The notes under the pieces: model-generated
The model's database searches: none
Told to the model about the DNA's origin: nothing
The model's input: the letters and a program-made list of their open reading frames with translations, nothing else
Part shown: one piece after another, positions 11,830-20,259 of the stretch
Layout of the letters: the number at the start of each line of letters is the position of its first letter
How positions within the stretch are numbered: the first letter of the stretch is position 1
Position numbers and translations under genes: made by a program
Assembly: GCA_026929865.2 (NCBI GenBank)
Contig: CM049398.1
Span: 20,435,501 to 20,499,500, forward strand
DNA length: 64,000 nt
Origin: Hyperoplus lanceolatus
Taxonomy: Eukaryota; Chordata; Actinopteri; Uranoscopiformes; Ammodytidae
Reading direction: 5' to 3'

Positions 11830-12903
11830 AGAGTCTAGGGCCACTGTTTTTCAGCTTGTGAGCTACTTTTAAAATGACCAAGTCAAAGTGAGCTACCACC
11901 TACTATAATGGGTCAAAAGTCACGGTTCGGTACGTACCTTGGTTTTTAAGTCACGGTTCTGTTCTGTATGGTACAGTTCTCAGTTAAGAGGAAAAATGTG
12001 TGCAGAATTGAATTTTCACTGAGGGCCACATACAGAAAAATCTACGAAGGGCCAGGCCACTTTGCAAAAATAACACATTTATCAGGACATAGCTGCTCTG
12101 ATGTTTAATTTCATAGTGTCTTCGTAAATTGTAATCCTTCTTCACGGCAACACTTTACTTGCACATTAAACAGATACACCCCCCCTCTTGTTAAATGCCT
12201 TTGATACACCCAGTGTTTTCTGGCCTGGTGCTACCAGACCATCGTACTTCATTTCATTTGTACAGAAGGTCTGGCAGTGCTTTAATTGGCAAACGTTAAC
12301 TCATGGAGGCGGGTGTCTGTTAAAGTTTAAAACTATTGGATCTGCCCAGTGCCACTCTGGATTAGCCAACCAATCGCATAACGTTTGGTCGTCACGTGTG
12401 TCATGAGCCGGCTTCTGGCAACTGAAACTGGAGCGCGACTTTGACGTCATCGTTCTCAGCCACTCGCTCTGTTCGCTGATTGGACCGGCTGTCGAATCTC
12501 CAGCAAAACTGGGAAATGGGCTGTACACCCAGACTGACTACTGAAGGGAAAATAAAATTTGGCCGGAAGTAGGCGGGGGGGGGGGGGCGGCGGGTGTTCC
12601 TTAGGCGAGGGCGGGCGGAGCCAGGCTTGAACGCACTTTGTATGAAGGATCTTCTGCAAACAAACTTAATTAAAACGATTGAACACCATTTAAGAAACGT
12701 TACTTTCTTGAATGTCCAGACTGGGTGAAAATAGTAGCCAGTTATTCACTTGTATTGAAGAGATCCCGCCCCTCTACAAAAAAAAAAATTAAACTAAAAA
12801 AAATTTTTTTAAAAAAAAGGGTTGGGGATCCGTGGGGTTAGCCTCGCGAAGGCTAACATTACCTCTACATACTTTTAAGAGTTTTGCGTTTTCCAAAAAC
12901 ACT
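11830..12903. other. mosaic of short repeat fragments and a CpG-richer segment
   Basis: At 11848-11905 the text around TGTGAGCTACTTTTAAAATG looks like the end of a hAT-type repeat. The segment 12350-12520 is CpG-richer with two CCAAT-like sites near 12370 and a TGACGTCA site near 12441, so it could be an old promoter or transposon leader. No coding sequence is attached. Fragment identities are uncertain. Confidence 0.35.
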
Positions 12904-13045
12904 CCCCGTATAGAAGGGGAGATGTTTTAAAGATTTTAAAGTGAAAATGCATGAATTGTTTTTTAGGGGGGGGGGGGGGGGGGAGGGCTGGTGCATTTTT
13001 TAAAGATTTTAAAGTGAAATGCATGAATCTGGTGCACTTTGAGAG
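12904..13045. repeat. imperfect local duplication with G tract
   Basis: The phrase GATTTTAAAGTGAAA(A)TGCATGAAT occurs twice about 90 bp apart, separated by an uninterrupted G tract near 12967-12983. The second unit continues CTGGTGCACTTTGAG, which resembles 19290-19312 inside the 18S-bearing element. A related fragment may therefore be present here. Confidence 0.5.
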
Positions 13046-13236
13046 GAAAATTAAGAGGCTAAAGCTGAAGAATTGTATATGAAAAATGGAGACACTGTGT
13101 CAGATGAATTAGAAGTTATTGGAGAAGGACACATGGATTTTCCATAATAATATTATTTAAAATAAAATATTATGCAGGGTCTTCTGGGATGGGCTTGGTG
13201 CTCTTTTTCTTTTATGGGACTTTTATGGGAATTTAT

Positions 13237-13239
<3 letters not shown>

Positions 13240-13303
<64 letters not shown>
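13240..13303. repeat. (TG)n tract flanking the left end of the giant element
   Basis: About 32 TG units immediately outside the left terminus at 13304. The matching tract outside the right terminus (47418-47451) is also TG on the plus strand. I infer both are halves of one target microsatellite. Confidence 0.9.
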
Positions 13304-13306
<3 letters not shown>

Positions 13307-13314
13307 AGGTGTAA

Positions 13315-13350
13315 TACGTATCATCATGCGCAGACCAGAACACCTAACAC
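13315..13350 (+). promoter_or_regulatory. subterminal repeat unit, probable transposase binding site
   Basis: TACGTATCATCATGCGCAGA and the following ACCAGAACACCTAACAC match two direct repeats in the right end (47225-47258 and 47372-47407, opposite strand). Repeated subterminal motifs near a terminus commonly bind the cognate transposase. Function is inferred, not shown. Confidence 0.5.
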
Positions 13351-13436
13351 TCCTACACGCCTTAACGTGTAAAACATTCTATTTTAACAGTTAAAGCATT
13401 ATATCTCAACGGTTTTAACACGTTAAAGGCCTTTGC

Positions 13437-13676
13437 ACACCGGGCGCGACGCGAATAAACGCAACGTAAAAGCGAATGTTTTGAAATGTGAATTTTGTCG
13501 CGTCTCACTTTAAGAAGCGACGTCCCAGAAAAATCGAACTCAGTTTGAATAAATAAAAAACGCAAATTTGTGGTGCGAAATGACGGCGCTGGTGTGGAAG
13601 CTTGTATTGACTCTGTATACATTCGTTAATTAACGGATAAATCGCACGAATAAAACGCGCCCGGTGTGCAAAGGCC
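13437..13676. mobile_element. MITE 1, TTAA target (Kolobok/piggyBac-like)
   Basis: Termini AGGCCTTTGCACACCGGGCG and its complement ...CCGGTGTGCAAAGGCC. Flanked by TTAA at 13433-13436 and 13677-13680. The right end of the giant element keeps the unoccupied version (ACACGTTAAGGCGTG, complement of 47290-47305), which proves both boundaries and the TTAA duplication. The element is 240 bp with no coding capacity. TTAA targeting is shared by piggyBac and Kolobok transposons. The termini do not begin CCC, so Kolobok is possible. Confidence 0.9.
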
Positions 13677-14298
13677 TTAAGGCGTGTGTGGCATGTACGC
13701 GACCTGAGACGTATTACACAATGATCTGGTGCACAACACTAAACACGTACACGCCACACACGCCTTAAGCCCTTTTCACACCGGGTGCGTTTTATTCGTG
13801 CGATTTATCCGTTAATTAACGAATGTATACAGAGTAGGGGTGGAAAAAAAAATCGATTTTCCGATTAATATCGATTCTCTCTCGGACGATTCTGAATCGA
13901 TTCAGAAAAGTTAATAATCGATTTTTTTTTTTTTTTGTAAATACTAAAACTTCCTGCGCCATTGCGCATGCACACCACACATGTGCGAGTTGTTTCCAAA
14001 GTTGCTTCAAAAGGGCTGAGAGCAGCAAATCCATGACCTGCACCGGCTTTATCTCTGTTTACGTTTTTGTATGAGAGCTGAATTCCAAGCCATACTTTTT
14101 GTACAATGTGTTGAAATGACATAGAAAATAATAGATAATAGAATAGAAATCCTATAGAAACATGATTTACGAGATTAGAAATAAAATAAAACTGAATCGG
14201 TTTAGTTTTTACATACTTCCATATTGTGTTGAAAGCTGCATTGATTATTGCACTGTTCATAGAAAGTCATATTTGTGACAAGAAAAGCTTTTCTCTTA

Positions 14299-17200
14299 CC
14301 CATTTATCCCAAATTTTTTCCAGACATGAAAATATCCAAATCATGTGCTATTGGTAACCCTTTGAAATAGTCTATCATTATTTTGGGAAATTTTCATGGA
14401 AAAATAGGTTAAAAAGTGTGTTTTATTGTCGGCCCAATTGTGACCGGTGGGATAATGTTATACTGATTTTTGTTTTTCTTGTTTCCAGTCATCAAATTTC
14501 TCATAGTTCAGCTCAATTATATCTGGGTTGGAATATAGAGCTTTGTTACTGGCAGTACCAGTTCAGCATGTATTAAAATATGCTAGTGTTCTTTATCACA
14601 TGTTAGTGTGACTGTTTCACATATGAAAAACATGAATCGACAAATGAAAGCAAAAACGAAAAGACACCCATCAGCATTAACATTATTATCTTAACATTTA
14701 TTAAAACATTCATATGGTAACTTTGTTGTAACATTTGACCTTGCACTTTTGTTTAATACTAGTAGTATTTTAGTGCATAATTCATTTTAACATTGTAATT
14801 GTAACATTTTAGTGCAACATTCACTGAACACTATGGAGTAGTCATATGCGTCTTTAAAACTAAACGGACCACTCAGAATAGAGGTAACTTGCATTCAAGT
14901 AGAAGCCTGCACTAAACAAAACTTTACTTACTGTACATAAAGGCCTCAGAACTAAGTGCATGTGCATCACAACTATGGTCATTGCTTGACTGATATGAAC
15001 TGACCTTTTCAAAAACCTCTTTTTGTCAACATTTCATCCTATAGTATGTTTTACTCCTTATTTCTTGCAGACTTTTCTATTTTTCTTTTATTGGCTTTTC
15101 TAGCCCTTTTTTTATCTATCCCGATCTCTTTTTCTACTGCCCATGGTAGGCCTTGAAACATTCAATGTGCAGTGGTGCTGTGCATTTTTCACATGCATAA
15201 GTAGTGCGTTTGTCACAATGACGACATCTCTGGAATCGATGCATGGTGTTGATTGGCCAGTGAGAAGTTTTGTCAAATCTTCCCTGATTTTCTACAGAAG
15301 CAGCCAGTAGAGACTTCCTTCCGTGGCTCAGTGGTTTTCTGCCAAACCTTTGCATAAGAGACTGTGCCACTGTACGTGAGAAGGTGAGCAGGTCAATGGT
15401 CCCTCCTATGACATCTCTGTAAAAGAGATGGCTGTTTGTTAGTGCACTGCTGAGGGACCATGCAAAGATGGGCCACCACCATTTTTTGGACCCGATCGAG
15501 ATGTGGTATCTTGAAACCTGTAGATCGTGAAGGTCAACCCCACCCATATGCTCATTGTATTGGTTGATGCATTTTGGCTGTTTGACTGTGTCAAATGCAC
15601 GCCGCTGCTTGTTCCATCTCTTTACAGAGGTCTCACTGTATTTATCTTCCATGTTTGTCCCCACTGTGACAATGTTGTTGTCTTTCCAACGGACCAACAG
15701 CTTCTCTTCCTCAGTCAGGACTTCAGATGTTCCCCGGGGGAATTTCATGAATTTTTTCTGTGATGTGAATGGGACATCAAACAGACGATTTTGTCTCATT
15801 GTTCCACAGCTCCCATACCCTCTTTTTGTCATTTCACCGAGGAGTGCAAGCGAAGTGAAGAGGTTGTCATGGAAGAATTTGCAACCTTGAGGCACTTCAG
15901 CCTGCTCTGCAAGGCCAAGAACTACGCTGGGTCCCTGACCTAACCCAGTCTCAGGAAGGAGGGTGTGGGAACCACCATATGGCTCCATGTGATGCATGTA
16001 ACCACTCGATGAGGCAAGGCTCCATAGCTTGTAACCAAAACGGATTGGTTTACCTTTTATGAATTGCTTACATCCATGTCGGCCATAGTATGGGACCATA
16101 CTTTCATCCACTGACAGCCATTCCTGAAATGGCATGATTTTATATGACTGATTGAGCTCAGCAAAGATGGGCCTGACTTTAAAAAATGGATCATCAGTGA
16201 TTTGAGTGTTATCAACCACATGAACTGATGCCATTATTTCATCAAAGCGATTTCTTCGCATTGTATCGGAAATGCTTTCATTGTGTACATCATTGTCAAG
16301 TGACCAGTACATGTGTCTTCTTGGGACAGAGCTGTACCCAGATGTGATCAGTATTCCATAGAATGTTAAGAGTTTATCCATTGTTAGACTCAGTTGCTTG
16401 ACCTTGGTCTGGGTGGAGTAGAGGTTGGACATTTCAAGGGTTAGCTCTCTAAGGGTGGGTGGATACATTAGTAGGAAAACATCCATTGGGCTGGGGCAGT
16501 TTTGTTTAACACATTCTGCAGCATTTGGGCTGTATACTGTGTGTTTTGGAATACCTGCTGTGACAGGCCTCTTAGATCGTTTGAAGGTTCGGTTTTTATT
16601 TTTGACCACTTGCAACTTGGTCCTTGGCTCGTCTGTCTGCACCCTGTCTGTCTGGTGGGTAGATGAACATGGCTCTTCAGAATCAACAGGAGGTGGAAGT
16701 GGGGTAGTGGTGAGGAGGGAGTTATCATCACTGATAACATCTGTTTCATTATTTCTTTGCATAAGTTCAGCACTTGCGTTTAGCAGCCTAGCGGGCAAAT
16801 GGCCTGTCTCACCCTCAAAGTCCATGTCTGACCCATCACTGTCACAGTCACTGACGACAGCGTCTTTCTCACTTTGAGGGACAACTGTAATGTTGCATGC
16901 CTTGTCTGAAGGGTCCACAAGGTCCAACATACAGAGAATTTCATTCAAAGTTAAGCTAAAAGGAAGAACAGAGTAGAAAGTTAGCTAGCTAGCTACACTG
17001 TGTTATCCCACCGGTCACTATTGTTGCCATCAACAACTTTACTCATGCTGTGACCATACTGAACATAGTAGAGTTAAGGTAAATAGACCTGTCAATACTA
17101 GACACCTTGAAGATGATGTGTACCAAAAATATTTGTCTCATCTTTATGTTAACCCTCTTTACTGACCTCTTTTGTTGGTGCTTTGATGCAGCCATCCTCC

Positions 17201-17405
17201 TCGGATGGTGCAACCAGGAAGTAATCAGCTCTGATCATGTGACAATTTACACTAAACATATGAAACTGCACAAATGTGTTTGGGAGTTTTTTTAACATCA
17301 GTATTTTCTGGAAATAGGTTGATTCTCCATTCAGTAACATTTTTAGGACCTTTAAACTGGAAATGTTTTTTACGGTCACTTTTGTGACCGATGGGATTAA
17401 ATGGG
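14299..17405 (-). mobile_element. piggyBac element with intact transposase
   Basis: Termini CCCATTTATCCCA at the left and, read inward from the right, CCCATTTAATCCCA. Starting with CCC is the piggyBac hallmark. The right flank is TTAA (17406-17409). The left flank reads CTTA at 14295-14298, so one copy of the TTAA duplication has mutated. Subterminal copies of TGTGACCGGTGGGATAA occur near 14442, near 17003 (inverted) and near 17380-17395, candidate transposase-binding repeats. The element is about 3.1 kb and carries one long uninterrupted transposase gene on the minus strand. Confidence 0.85.
15134..16948 (-). CDS. piggyBac transposase (PGBD-like), 604 codons, apparently intact
   Basis: One uninterrupted frame from ATG at 16948 to the stop at 15134. 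Residues 1-130 are acidic and disordered, typical of the family N-terminus. The catalytic core (DDE_Tnp_1_7 type) shows the expected ordered motifs. EWLSVDESMVPYYGR holds the first Asp, CKFFHDNLFTSLALL the second, and NEHMGGVDLHDLQVSRY the third. The C-terminus has a cysteine-rich zinc-binding domain (CRHCDKRTTYACEKC, then HIECF), which in this family binds the terminal repeats. Length is normal for the family (about 560-650). The enzyme excises DNA precisely and reinserts it at TTAA. No stop, frameshift or missing catalytic residue was seen, in contrast to every other transposase here, so it may be active or recently active. Domesticated PGBD genes are an alternative, but the flanking termini argue for a transposon copy. 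Confidence 0.92.
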   Translation of the reverse strand: MNEILCMLDLVDPSDKACNITVVPQSEKDAVVSDCDSDGSDMDFEGETGHLPARLLNASAELMQRNNETDVISDDNSLLTTTPLPPPVDSEEPCSSTHQTDRVQTDEPRTKLQVVKNKNRTFKRSKRPVTAGIPKHTVYSPNAAECVKQNCPSPMDVFLLMYPPTLRELTLEMSNLYSTQTKVKQLSLTMDKLLTFYGILITSGYSSVPRRHMYWSLDNDVHNESISDTMRRNRFDEIMASVHVVDNTQITDDPFFKVRPIFAELNQSYKIMPFQEWLSVDESMVPYYGRHGCKQFIKGKPIRFGYKLWSLASSSGYMHHMEPYGGSHTLLPETGLGQGPSVVLGLAEQAEVPQGCKFFHDNLFTSLALLGEMTKRGYGSCGTMRQNRLFDVPFTSQKKFMKFPRGTSEVLTEEEKLLVRWKDNNIVTVGTNMEDKYSETSVKRWNKQRRAFDTVKQPKCINQYNEHMGGVDLHDLQVSRYHISIGSKKWWWPIFAWSLSSALTNSHLFYRDVIGGTIDLLTFSRTVAQSLMQRFGRKPLSHGRKSLLAASVENQGRFDKTSHWPINTMHRFQRCRHCDKRTTYACEKCTAPLHIECFKAYHGQ

Positions 17406-18029
17406 TTAATACAATATTAGAGAAGGCAATTCATCTGTTGATTGTCTTTAATGATCATCACAAAAGTAGGAAGTGATTAGCAAACTCAGATGTGCATATA
17501 AATATATTTTTGAAATTCACACATGGGTATGTACATAAAAAATGTTTTGCATTGAGATGTATTGAAAATCGATTTTGAATCGAATCGTTGACCTCTGAAT
17601 CGGAATCGAATCGTGAGGTGCCAAGAGATTCCCACCCCTAATACAGAGTCAATACAAGCTTCCACACCAGCGCCGTCATTTCGCACCGCGAATTTGCGTT
17701 TTTTATTTTTTCGAACTGAGTTCGATTTTTCTGGGACGTCGCTTCTTAAAGTGAGACGAGACAAAATTCACATTTCAAAACATTCGCTTTTACGTTGCGT
17801 TTATTCGCGTCGCGCCCGGTGTGCAAAGGCCTTTAACATCTAACCCTTTTTTTTTATTTTTTATTTTTTTTTCGTTAGTCCACGATTTCTGTAGGCTAAC
17901 AGAAAATAAGCGGAGCTACTTTTATAACGCCTGCCAGGACCGGGTAGGGTTTAATAAATAGCAGCTGCTTCAACATCTCTATCCGTCTGATACTATGTCC
18001 ATGGGCTGATAACCGGGGCCGTCATCTGG

Positions 18030-18081
18030 ATTCACGGACACGGACACAGTGCCGTCAGATGTGAAAACCCAAAGGAAAATT
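18030..18081 (+). promoter_or_regulatory. first-exon-like segment ending in a splice donor, left end
   Basis: A GTAAGT donor begins at 18082, after AAAACCCAAAGGAAAATT. The right end of the giant element has the counterpart on the minus strand, CAAGGAAACTGTGAACT followed by GTAAGT at 47114. Conservation of a donor at both ends suggests that each end can start a spliced transcript directed inward. The transcription start is not defined by sequence. Confidence 0.4.
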
Positions 18082-18695
18082 GTAAGTATCCTATTGCTTT
18101 CTAATGTGTTCAAACTTTATTTCAATGATGAAAAGCAACGTGTGGTTAATATTGTAAGGCAGCATAGCTAAACCACTAGCTAACAATTCATAGCAGCTAT
18201 TCTTCGTTAGCGTCCTTTTTTTGTTGGACAAACCATTTCATGTGGAATTTGGTAACATCTAATGGTGTTAATAATTAACTGTAAACCTAAAATAGTAAGG
18301 CTGACCAATGAATCCTCCCGTTAATCAGTTAAAACAATAATTTGGCTAGCCGGGATTCAATGTTTACATGTGTCGATCCCAGTTGAAGTAAATTCCTGCC
18401 TTTATAGTGGCTAATGAAGTTCCAATTGAACAAATGTGAGCCCATATTCTGCTTAGCACGTCTCACAGTCAACAGACATGTAGCTTTTCTAAATAAAAAC
18501 CCGTAGTAGTGTGTGTGTGTGTGTGTTAAAATATGTCATGACATGATAACCCCATGAAGATAATTAATTGCAGGAATGTTATAATAGACTGCATTAGATT
18601 TATTTATTGAATAAAATAAAGTTATAAGTGTGTTACAAATAGGTCATTTTACTCATATGTTCAGCTTTTGAACTGCATAATCTGCTTTTCCACAG

Positions 18696-18838
18696 ACTCA
18701 TCTTCGCTGTTGTGCATTTCAAACATTATGGCAGATGAGAGGAAGCTTATGACGGATATAAAAGCAAGAGGCAAGATCAAGGCCTGTGTAGAGAAAAAAG
18801 CAACTTTCTTTGTATACCAAAGATACAATGTTTCCTAA
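18696..18838 (+). CDS. candidate second exon of a plus-strand transcript, 36-codon frame
   Basis: A polypyrimidine stretch and CTTTTCCACAG (acceptor ending 18695) precede ACTCATC and then ATG at 18728. The frame reads MADERKLMTDIKARGKIK and ends at TAA 18838. It lies about 600 bp downstream of the GTAAGT donor at 18082. The product is short, basic and not recognised. It could be the start of a truncated gene whose later exons were lost when insertions piled up to the right, or a chance open frame. It converges on the minus-strand HECT gene. Confidence 0.3.
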
Positions 18839-19203
18839 ACATTTAAGGCAACTTAACCATAGCTTTTTAAAGGAATTGAGAGTGGTTGAACAGTGGTAGA
18901 ATTCTTATTGTTTTCTCCCTTTAATTTAAAAAAATTTAAAAAGGTGAAATTTTTTAATTTTTATTATATATATTTTTTTTTTTTTTTTTATAAAAAAAAT
19001 AAATTTAATTTTAAAGATAAAAAGGCCATCTATAACAATTAAAAAAAAAATTACCAAAAAAAAATATTAGAAATATTATTATTAACAATAAAGAACAAGT
19101 ATTAAAACAAGTGCCAAAATTAAACAATGCAAGAACAGTAGGCATACTCATCAATGGTTGATACAGGGCTGTACAGTGCGACAGTTTTGATGAATACAAG
19201 TCT

Positions 19204-20259
19204 CAGTGTTTCCCACAGAATTTTTTGAAAGTGTGTGGGGGGGGGACCCCCCGGGAGAAAATGTTGTACCTTTTAAATGTTAAATGCATCAATCTGGTGT
19301 ACTTTGAGGAACACTATTCCTATATAAATGGTGATTAAGATGGAGTTTGAATAATGAATAAATAATTCTCTATGATACACATTTGAGCCATCAAAAAAAT
19401 TAAGCAAAGGTGGTGGTTACCTGTGGTTCAAAAGAGTGAACACAAGCGCCCTTTTGTTTTATTAGATTGTTGAATTACTAGTACTCAAATAACTGGGACT
19501 ACAATCACGAAAGGATAGCTCACAATATTCTTTCCAGCAGAGGGTGCTCTGCTGGAAAGGCAGCAGGCGCGCAAATTACCCACTCCCGACTCGGGGAGGT
19601 AGTGACGAAAAATATCAATACAGGACTCTTTCGAGGCCCTGTAATTGGAATGAGTACACTTTAAATCCTTTAACGAGGATCCATTGGGGGGCAAGTCTGG
19701 TGCCAGCAGCCGCGGTAATTCCAGCTCCAATAGCGTATCTTAAAGTTGCTGCAGTTAAGCTGGTAGTTGGATCTCGGGATCGAGCTGACGGTCCGCCGCG
19801 AGGCGAGCTACCGTCTGTCCCAGCCCCTGCCTCTCGGCGCCCCCTCGATGCTCTTAACTGAGTGTCCCGCGGGGTCCGAAGCGTTTACTTTGAAAAAATT
19901 AGAGTGTTCAAAGGCAATACAGTCACAGCGCGTGTTGACACCGCAGGGGGAGGGGCTGATTGACTCGGGGAGATTGAAGCCTCGATCCCTCAAGCGGCGC
20001 TTTGATAATACGTCCATGATTGAAGGAAATATTGTTTCTTGAGATCACAGCGCGAATCACACGTTAAAGATTTTTATGCGGAAATGCTATTGTTTCCAAG
20101 TGAAACTCGCGCATTGCAAATGAAATGTATAGGCCTACATGTATATTTTTTAAATAGTAAAATATACATATATCAAAAAAAAAAAAAAATGAAAATGTGG
20201 CGGGGCAAAATGAAAGTGTGGCGGCCCGCCACGGAATGATACATTAGTGGGAAACGCTG
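19204..20259 (+). mobile_element. 18S-rRNA-carrying hAT-type non-autonomous element, copy 1
   Basis: Termini CAGTGTTTCCCAC at the left and GTGGGAAACGCTG at the right. The flanking direct repeat AAGTCT (6 bp) lies at 19198-19203 and 20260-20265. An inverted sibling at 24690-26664 shares the entire layout, with a 5-bp ACTGT flank. Short 5-6 bp duplications with CAGTG termini recall the hAT5/hAT6 subgroups. The interior holds about 350 nt of 18S rRNA gene in sense orientation, plus a GC-richer unidentified segment at 19912-20040. There is no transposase. Confidence 0.85.
19556..19911 (+). pseudogene. 18S rRNA fragment captured inside a transposon
   Basis: The text matches the conserved central part of eukaryotic 18S rRNA, from GGCAGCAGGCGCGCAAATTA through the 530-loop GTGCCAGCAGCCGCGGTAAT to AAATTAGAGTGTTCAAAG. 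Only about 356 of some 1850 nt are present, so it is not a functional rRNA gene. It has local differences from the canonical sequence, for example GTTAAGCTGGTAGTTGG where 18S has GTTAAAAAGCTCGTAGTTGG. The second copy differs elsewhere, so both are decayed copies of one capture. Confidence 0.93.

Larger units (their letters stand above)
13835..17640. mobile_element. hAT-like non-autonomous element, host of a piggyBac
   Basis: Termini TAGGGGTGG at the left and CCACCCCTA at the right. The perfect 8-bp target duplication ATACAGAG is at 13827-13834 and 17641-17648, and MITE 1 shows the empty site. Inner ends are rich in ATCGATT/GAATCGAAT motifs (13852-13922 and 17565-17615), forming imperfect subterminal repeats. 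No transposase of its own is present. The interior is occupied by the piggyBac element at 14299-17405, leaving about 0.7 kb of host element. Confidence 0.85.
13769..17832. mobile_element. MITE 2, same family as MITE 1, opposite orientation, split by a hAT-like element
   Basis: The left part (13769-13834) and right part (17649-17832) together reproduce the MITE 1 sequence in reverse orientation. Flanking TTAA lies at 13765-13768 and 17833-17836. The gap is the 8-bp-duplicating element at 13835-17640. MITE 1 supplies the uninterrupted version across the junction (complement of 13610-13625). Confidence 0.9.
13304..18345 (+). repeat. left long inverted end of the giant element (interrupted)
   Basis: Homologous to the complement of 46855-47418 in three blocks: 13304-13436, 13677-13725 and about 18030-18345. 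The gaps hold MITE 1, MITE 2 with its nested cargo, and about 190 bp (17837-18030) with no counterpart at the right. Shared landmarks include CATGCGCAGACCAGAAC, GGCGTGTGTGGCATGTACGC, a GTAAGT donor (18082 here, 47114 right) and AAGGCAGCATAGCTAA. Confidence 0.85.

Noticed and set aside
12350-12520. Host promoter with CCAAT and CRE-like sites
   Set aside because: No attached coding exon and the surroundings look like transposon fragments; kept only as a weak note.
13172-13372. Poly-Cys/Val frame across the TG tract
   Set aside because: Microsatellite translation.
19556-19911. 18S rRNA gene
   Set aside because: Only about 350 nt are present, inside transposon termini, with internal changes; not a functional rRNA gene.
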